Assembly (NCBI GenBank): GCA_025935735.1 | Contig: JAICUS010000171.1 | Span: 1-10,293, forward strand | DNA length: 10,293 nucleotides | Origin: Solirubrobacteraceae bacterium | GTDB taxonomy: Bacteria; Actinomycetota; Thermoleophilia; Solirubrobacterales; Solirubrobacteraceae | Direction of reading: 5' to 3' | Shown here: positions 6,601 through 10,293 of the stretch, piece after piece | How positions within the stretch are numbered: position 1 is the stretch's first letter | Layout of the letters: the number at the start of each line of letters is the position of its first letter | Made by a program: the position numbers and the translations under genes | Notes under the pieces: model-generated | Seen by the model: the letters and a program-made list of their open reading frames with translations, nothing else | Told to the model about the DNA's origin: nothing | Database searches by the model: none

Positions 6601-8185
6601 GACGGCGACCACCGGCAGCGCCGGCGGCGCGTACCTGGCCGGCGTCACCTGCCTGAACGCGACGACCTGCACGACCGTCGGGCGCAACGGCGTCACGCTC
6701 GCCACCACCGACGGGACGAGCTGGACCCAGCAGGCCGGCGGCGGCACGACGCAGCAGATCAACGGCATGTCCTGCCCGTCGGCGTCCGCCTGCTTCGCGG
6801 TGGGCAACGGCGGCACGATCCTGTCGACCACGAACGCCGGCCAGACCTGGCTGGCCCAGACCAGCGGCACGACGAGCACGCTCAGCGGCGTCTCCTGCAC
6901 GTCGGCGACGGCGTGCACGGCGGTCGGCGCGGGCGGCGTGAGCGTGTACACCGCGGACGGCTCCACCTGGTCGGCCGGCAGCGGCTCCGGGACGAGCTCG
7001 CTGCTCGGCGTCTCGTGCGCGGGCGGCTCGTGTACGGCGGTGGGCGCGGGCGGGACGATCGTGGCGAGCGCCGACGGCGGCGCCACCTGGACGGCCCAGA
7101 CGAGCGGCACGACCGCGTCGCTGAACGCGGTCAGCTGCAGGCCTGGCGCGTGCTATGCCACGGGCGCGGTGTCCAACGGCAGCGCGGTGGTGCTGCGCGG
7201 CGCCGGCGGCAGCTGGACGGCGCAGAGCAGCCACGCGCCGCTGGCGCTGAACGGCATCGCCTGCCTCGACGCGCTGCAGTGCTTCGCCGGCGGCTCGACC
7301 GGCACGGTGGTGACCACGACCGACGGCGGCGCGACCTGGACCCAGCAGGACGACCCGCTGAGCGGCGCGACGCCGGCGCTCAACGCGGGCGGCGGGGCCA
7401 CGGCCACCAACAACGTGACCGTCAACGCCGCGGCCTGCAACGCCGGCCGCTGCGTGTTCGGCACCGGCGCGGGCGGCGACGAGATGACCTCGCCGCTGGT
7501 GGTGGTGACGGTCAAGACGACGACGCCGTACGGCGCGCAGTCGTTCTCGCTGCCGGCCGGCAGCTCCGCGCTGTCGGTCTCGCCGGCCTCCGAGGCGGCC
7601 GACCTGCAGGGGACGCTGACCTGCACGGTGGACACGAGCCGCTTCGTCCCGGGCACCACCCAGAACCCGATCACCGGCTGCAACGGCCTGTCCGATCCGG
7701 GCTTCAGCGTCGTCTACGACTTCGCGGACAGCACGGACCAGGTCGTGTTCCCGTCGGGGTCGACCGGGGTCGGCGGCACCGTGCCGGCCACGCTGTCGCT
7801 GGCGCTGGGCGCGCCGGCGAGCTTCGGCGCGTTCCAGCCGGGCGTGGCGCACGACTACCTGGCCCAGACCACGGCGACGGTGACGTCGACCGCGGGCGAC
7901 GCGACGCTCAGCGTGTCCGACCCGGACACCGTCGCGCCGGGCCACCTGGTCAACGGCGCGTTCGTCATGCCGCAGCTGCTGCAGGTCGGGGCGGCCCGGC
8001 CGGGCGGCATCCTGGCCTACAACCCGCTGGCGGCGTCGCCGCTGGCGCTGCTGACCTACAACGTCCCGGTCAGCAACGACGTGCTGACGATCGGCTTCAA
8101 GCAGCCGGTCGCCGCCAATGACGCGCTGCGGACGGGGTCCTACTCGAAGACCCTGACGTTCACGCTGTCGACGACGCAGCCGTAG
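3650..8185 (+). CDS. Secreted S53 (sedolisin/kumamolisin-type) serine-carboxyl peptidase with Asp-box repeat array
   Basis: Endopeptidase precursor of 1511 residues, predicted exported. The S53 family works by a Ser-Glu-Asp mechanism, usually at acidic pH, after removal of a propeptide. ATG 3650 follows GAGGAGGG at five bases. Residues 1-23 look like a signal peptide. About 45-195 match the pro-kumamolisin activation domain (LYDRFSPPRDQVAALAGWLKANGFTV at 99). The catalytic domain spans about 225-635: E332 and D336 in NVETALDVE, oxyanion D436 in STGDFG (family form SGDSG), and S541 in GGTSLSAP. The calcium site is intact: D592, V593, then G611, G613 and D615 in GAGWD. The core therefore looks active. 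Residues 701-1268 hold cysteine-paired repeats, most with an Asp-box (BNR/YCF48-like). About 1373-1511 form a beta domain ending in SYSKTLTFTLSTTQP, resembling WxL-like surface domains of actinobacteria. Typical S53 precursors are far shorter, roughly 500-700 residues, so about 870 residues are added. It converges on the efflux gene. The repeats may bind substrate or the cell surface; that is inference. Confidence 0.95.
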   Translation: MVIRWGGGLVVGMLAVGALAVGAQRSAPSHAPAWAAKDLTGSAVLGGEVPLSLGNGSATLMRPHPANARLKVNFAFPLRDRAGLDALIASHRALPRAKLYDRFSPPRDQVAALAGWLKANGFTVTHAGADRMALTATATTAQVERTLHVQINDYLRRGYTWHGVKVKPYVFYANTGSPTVPARLGLQTISGLTSVSRFFTNAQLAAANGAPPIVVPPAKKNATAGADFRSGGYFPSDLRAMYDIAGHGFDGTGQTVGFTLWGAGERQNALSQYAQTTGDQPITVDPDCVAAGTTPTTPGSCESLQVAPDHLVTILENGNHANADGDYASNVETALDVEQAHGMATHVAMKYYDADCAPDPTPGSGNSDSDCNGSDVGLEDAVEDAASDPTLHSISNSWGYAGDPEFGANDPFKRTIENSFALAAAAGTTFYFSTGDFGTTMSGFPADSQYVVSVGGTSLYSTSDPSKRATATTWSAAGSWCSNIVARPSWQDVPQVDGAAPCAGRVIPDISAVADPQTGVKFISTRDNNGGVVNGQVGGTSLSAPLLNGMQAVTQSFLAAQSYPGAKPAIGFAAPVIYGLGTGGHADSYYRDVQCGNTAYRPAGPNGDAAGAGWDPATGWGEPDWFNFATGYAMALGATGLSVPASLATHYNWSCARTPTNASERAVSFGSSSVGYSAGSTESSPYYAQNPVTGILPAGAWGAVNTILKTTDGGRSWFPSNADMIGVACPSASACVEVGDGGRIRTTSDGGATWTDAASGFNKMLTQVQCPTAGVCYAAGDRGVVLRSADGGHTWANPSTGVSTNPSNPIYGLSCPSVNTCYGSDEYAHVFKTTDGGATWAQQRTPVTTPGIDVAGSGGPQPFAGLFGISCVSDTTCVAVGGFPPTGTDAPIVATDDGGQTWVRETSNSGAGNWLQSVSCVAGSTTCYAVGRNGTIVMTSDLASWTKLTSNATGMLNSISCTSTTACVATGQNGTVDVLAGTTWTATTGSAGGAYLAGVTCLNATTCTTVGRNGVTLATTDGTSWTQQAGGGTTQQINGMSCPSASACFAVGNGGTILSTTNAGQTWLAQTSGTTSTLSGVSCTSATACTAVGAGGVSVYTADGSTWSAGSGSGTSSLLGVSCAGGSCTAVGAGGTIVASADGGATWTAQTSGTTASLNAVSCRPGACYATGAVSNGSAVVLRGAGGSWTAQSSHAPLALNGIACLDALQCFAGGSTGTVVTTTDGGATWTQQDDPLSGATPALNAGGGATATNNVTVNAAACNAGRCVFGTGAGGDEMTSPLVVVTVKTTTPYGAQSFSLPAGSSALSVSPASEAADLQGTLTCTVDTSRFVPGTTQNPITGCNGLSDPGFSVVYDFADSTDQVVFPSGSTGVGGTVPATLSLALGAPASFGAFQPGVAHDYLAQTTATVTSTAGDATLSVSDPDTVAPGHLVNGAFVMPQLLQVGAARPGGILAYNPLAASPLALLTYNVPVSNDVLTIGFKQPVAANDALRTGSYSKTLTFTLSTTQP
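5750..7453 (+). repeat. Cysteine-paired Asp-box repeat array inside the S53 peptidase
   Basis: This stretch encodes residues 701-1268. A first Asp-box (TTDGGRSW, 710) is followed by twelve units of about 40 residues with the pattern V-S-C-x(4-6)-C-x-A-V-G, a 'G-G-T-I' strand, and an Asp-box such as TTDGGATW. A thirteenth cysteine pair (C1263/C1268) has no Asp-box. Pairs include C729/C735, C770/C776, C815/C821, C871/C877, C920/C927, C961/C967, C1001/C1007, C1042/C1048, C1083/C1089, C1123/C1128, C1163/C1168 and C1205/C1211. Units five, six and eleven have degenerate boxes. The count suits one or two beta-propellers. Near-identical Asp-box DNA (such as CGACGGCGGCGCGACCTGGA at about 5893 and 7321) could allow recombination between units. 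Confidence 0.85.
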
Positions 8186-8190
8186 TGGCC

Positions 8191-8221
8191 GCGGGGGCGC
8201 CGCCGGGGGCGGCGCCCCCGC
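8191..8221. terminator. Bidirectional terminator between convergent genes
   Basis: A 14-bp perfect stem (8191-8204 with 8208-8221) closes on a GGG loop. It begins five bases past the TAG of the S53 gene and ends six bases before the stop of the convergent transporter gene, so it can serve both. On the plus strand TCTGTCT follows, a weak T tract. Position and symmetry make termination likely. Confidence 0.75.
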
Positions 8222-8227
8222 TCTGTC

Positions 8228-9634
8228 TCACGCCGGGGCGGGCGCCGCGGCGGGCGCGGGCGCGATGCCGCGGCGGCGGATCAGCAGCCCGCCGGCGCTC
8301 GCACCGGCGGCGGCCAGCGCGGCCCCGGCGAGCAGCGCGGTGTGCATGCCGTCGACGTAGTCGGTGGGCGAGCCGCCGCTGAGCAGGTCGCCCGCGGGGA
8401 TCAGCGCGCCGAGCGCGGCGACGCCGACCGAGATGCCCGCCTGGCGGAACGTGTCGTTGATGCCGGCGGCGAGCCCGCTCTGCTCCGGCGGCACGGTGCC
8501 GAGCGCGACGGCGCTGACCGACGGGTTGAACAGCCCGGTGCCGACGAGCGCGAGCGTGATGCCGGGGAGCAGCACGGTCCACGACGAGTCGACCTGGGCG
8601 ACGGTCAGCATCGCCATCCCGGCGGCGACCAGGATCAGGCCGCCGCTGATCAGCACGCCCGGGTGGACCTTCGCGTTCAGCTTGGCCGTGAAGCCGGAGA
8701 CGACGACCATCACGAGCGTGCTCGGCACGAACACCAGACCGGCGTCGATGGCGGAGAGCCCGAGCACGTTCTGCAGGTAGAGCGAGCAGTAGATGTAGAT
8801 CGCGAAGAACGAGCCGGAGATGGCGAACGCCGTGAGCTGGGCGCCGGTGAAGGGCGCGGAGCGCAGGAGCTCGAGCGGGAGCATGGGGGCCTTGCTCCGC
8901 GCCTCGATGACCACGAAGGCGATCAGCAGGACGGCGGCGCCGCCGAGCTCGGCCACGATCGGCGCGCTGCCCCAGCCGTCCTCGTTGCCGCGCAGCAGCC
9001 CGAGCACGAGCAGGAACAGCCCGGCGGTCAGCGTGGCCAGGCCGGGGAGGTCGACCTTCGCCGCCCGCGGGTTGCGCGACTCCTTGACGTGCTTGCCGGT
9101 CGCGTAGAGGGCGGCGGCGCCGATCGGCAGGTTGACCAGGAACACCCAGCGCCAGCCGAGGCCGGTGGTCAGGGCGCCGCCGACCGCGGGGCCGACGGCG
9201 AACGACGCGCCGATCGTCGCGCCATAGGCGGCCAGCGCCCCGGCCCGCTCGCGCTCGGACGGGAACGCGTCGGCGAGCAGCGCGAGGGAGGTCGCGAACA
9301 GGATCGCCGCGCCGAGGCCCTGCACGGCCCGCGCGGCCTCGAGCATGCCGATGCTGCCGGCGGCCGCGCACAAGGCCGACGCGGCGGTGAACAGCACGAG
9401 CCCGGAGGCGAACACGCGCTTGCGGCCGAAGCGGTCGGCCAGCGCCCCGGCGGTGAGCACGACCGACGCGAGCGCCAGCGTGTACGCGTCCACCACCCAC
9501 TGCAGCCCGCCGATGCCCGTGTGGAGCTCGGCGCCGATCGACGGCAGCGCGGTGTTCACCACCGCGATGTCCAGCATCAGGATCGCGGTGGCGGCGCACA
9601 CCACCGCGAGCGTCCAGCGTTGCACGGTTGACAC
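8228..9634 (-). CDS. DHA2-family (EmrB/QacA-type) drug:proton antiporter, MFS
   Basis: Inner-membrane efflux protein of 468 residues, probably 14 helices, expected to export drugs or other lipophilic compounds in exchange for protons. Visible motifs are LDIAVVNTALPSI (21-33, motif D1 of 14-helix antiporters), GALADRFGRKRV (63-74, motif A in the first cytoplasmic loop), RAVQGLGAA (102-110, motif B) and GPAVGGAL (148-155, motif C, typical of antiporters), followed by WRWVFLVNLPIG (161-172). A second-half repeat includes LGTVPPEQSGLAAGINDTFRQAG (378-400). The start is GTG at 9634, with AAAGGA (9641-9646) six bases upstream. The C-terminus is an Ala/Pro tail. Length and motifs are normal for the family and nothing is broken. 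Substrate cannot be read from sequence. No TetR or MarR regulator lies beside it in this window, but its leader has several palindromes that could be operators. It converges on the S53 gene across a shared terminator. Confidence 0.93.
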   Translation of the reverse strand: MSTVQRWTLAVVCAATAILMLDIAVVNTALPSIGAELHTGIGGLQWVVDAYTLALASVVLTAGALADRFGRKRVFASGLVLFTAASALCAAAGSIGMLEAARAVQGLGAAILFATSLALLADAFPSERERAGALAAYGATIGASFAVGPAVGGALTTGLGWRWVFLVNLPIGAAALYATGKHVKESRNPRAAKVDLPGLATLTAGLFLLVLGLLRGNEDGWGSAPIVAELGGAAVLLIAFVVIEARSKAPMLPLELLRSAPFTGAQLTAFAISGSFFAIYIYCSLYLQNVLGLSAIDAGLVFVPSTLVMVVVSGFTAKLNAKVHPGVLISGGLILVAAGMAMLTVAQVDSSWTVLLPGITLALVGTGLFNPSVSAVALGTVPPEQSGLAAGINDTFRQAGISVGVAALGALIPAGDLLSGGSPTDYVDGMHTALLAGAALAAAGASAGGLLIRRRGIAPAPAAAPAPA

Positions 9635-9983
9635 TTCGGGTCCTTTCGGGAGAACTGGGGAGGAGCGGGAGACTGCCCGGGCAGGCTTGCCGTGGGGTTG
9701 TCGCCACGTTGCCGCTGCGGCCCTCCGCCACCGTGCGGGCGGGTTCGGCGAACTGCGGCTGGGTAGGGGGAAGGTCGGCCTTGGGTCCGGTAGCCAGGGT
9801 CGAGTGTGCGCGTTTGGAGCTCGTCCACGCGTGAACCGATCAGAACCGCACGCGGGGAGGATGCACCCCTTTCACGTGTGTGAATCTAGTCGCGCATCGC
9901 GCGCCTAAACTGACTCAACCGGAATAGTCGGGATTCAGAAGCGATCACTCGGCCCGTCCGGACCGCCCGGAGGGACCACCGCC
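9635..9983. promoter_or_regulatory. Gene-free leader upstream of the efflux gene, rich in palindromes
   Basis: No convincing gene lies in these 349 bases. Symmetric sites are: CTGCCCGGGCAG, a perfect 12-bp palindrome at 9673-9684; CGTGG/CCACG arms at 9691-9695 and 9704-9708; CACGCGTG at 9826-9833; CGCGTG/CACGCG arms at 9828-9833 and 9849-9854; TTCAC-GTGT-GTGAA at 9871-9884; CGCGC-ATC-GCGCG at 9891-9903; and GTCCGGAC at 9956-9963. GAACCG is repeated directly at 9833 and 9843, exactly 10 bp apart. The stretch 9880-9945 is visibly richer in A and T than its surroundings, so the efflux promoter may lie there, giving a long untranslated leader. I could not fix promoter boxes. Short palindromes also arise by chance in such GC-rich DNA. 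Confidence 0.45.
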
Positions 9984-10293
9984 CTACCCAGCAGGCAGTT
10001 CGTCGGGCCCGCCGAGCGACTTCTCGTAGACCACCAGGTCACACGGCACGCCCAGCCGCGGCGCGATCTCGGGATACGCGCTCCCGAACTCCGCCCGTCC
10101 CACCACCCGGTAGCCCAGCCGGGTGTACCACTTGTGCAGCCGCTCCTTGGCGGGATGCGTCCCGACCCGCGGGACGAGCAGCTCGAGCCGCATCGCGTCC
10201 GCGCCACGCGCCCGCGCCGTCTCCTCGGCGAACGCGACCAGCGCGCGGCCCACTCCCCGGCCTGCGGCGGCGGGCGCCACGGCGAGCAGCCCC
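9984..10293 (-). CDS. GNAT-family N-acetyltransferase, C-terminal part (cut by window edge)
   Basis: The last 102 residues of a cytoplasmic acetyltransferase are present; the N-terminal part lies beyond the right edge. The fragment begins with the GNAT acetyl-CoA binding signature: a hydrophobic strand LLAVAP followed by AAAGRGVGRALV, the (Q/R)xxGx(G/A) pyrophosphate loop, then a helix rich in Ala and Arg (FAEETARARGADAMRLEL). Further on, RLHKWYTRLGYRVVGRAEF matches the usual 'YEKLGFR' helix and strand of motif B, and the protein ends in LVVYEKSL plus a short tail. GTG at 10280 could be read as a start but would cut off the beta-4 strand, so the frame must continue upstream. The substrate cannot be told; GNATs acetylate amines on antibiotics, proteins or small metabolites. 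It is on the same strand as the efflux gene but 349 bases away, so a shared operon is doubtful. Confidence 0.85.
   Translation of the reverse strand, partial: GLLAVAPAAAGRGVGRALVAFAEETARARGADAMRLELLVPRVGTHPAKERLHKWYTRLGYRVVGRAEFGSAYPEIAPRLGVPCDLVVYEKSLGGPDELPAG

Noticed and set aside
5750..7453. A CRISPR-like or tandem DNA repeat array.
   Set aside because: The periodicity is at protein level with drifted DNA and an open frame throughout; there are no uniform direct repeats with unique spacers.
3572..7945. A 1457-codon open frame on the minus strand opposite the protease gene.
   Set aside because: Its translation is Arg/Ala/Gly-rich with no domain motifs, while the plus strand encodes a complete S53 enzyme. 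Stop-free antisense frames are expected at this GC content.
9577..9834. Small open frames in the efflux leader (83 codons minus, 68 codons plus).
   Set aside because: Neither has a ribosome site, domain motif or plausible composition, and both overlap the start of the transporter gene.

Overview
The window is extremely GC-rich and almost fully coding. It most resembles an actinobacterium of the Thermoleophilia (Solirubrobacter/Conexibacter-like). That placement is inferred from codon bias, GTG starts, and two protein styles I associate with that group: a secreted protein with repeated 'PWV.W.E' motifs, and a C-terminal beta domain ending in 'SKTLTFTLSTT.P'. No RNA gene, insertion sequence, CRISPR array or integration site is visible.

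Layout. (1) Positions 1-107 hold a GC-rich hairpin zone and a run of 22 C that follow the first gene. (2) Positions 108-2884 hold a two-gene minus-strand operon: an 8-helix membrane protein of unknown function (2884 to 2048), then, 26 bases on, a secreted repeat protein (2021 to 108). (3) Positions 2885-3031 are a divergent intergenic region with an 8-bp-arm inverted repeat that overlaps the likely ribosome-binding site of a small plus-strand gene of unknown function (3032-3562). (4) Positions 3563-3649 carry a small dyad and a perfect 12-bp hairpin immediately before the ribosome-binding site of a 1511-residue secreted S53 (sedolisin/kumamolisin) peptidase (3650-8185). That protein has a propeptide, an intact catalytic core, about thirteen cysteine-paired repeats, most with an Asp-box, and a C-terminal beta domain. 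(5) A symmetrical GC hairpin separates it from a convergent DHA2-type drug-efflux transporter (9634 to 8228). (6) Positions 9635-9983 are a gene-free leader rich in palindromes. (7) A GNAT acetyltransferase enters from the right edge.

Function. Three of the six genes face the outside of the cell (two secreted repeat proteins, one carrying a protease) or sit in the membrane next to such a gene. This suggests a surface or secretion neighbourhood, but apart from the two-gene operon nothing proves the genes work together. The transporter and the GNAT look like ordinary housekeeping or resistance genes. The best candidates for undescribed biology are the multidomain protease, the membrane/secreted protein pair, and the structured elements ahead of three of the genes. 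I see no complete new defence or mobile system.
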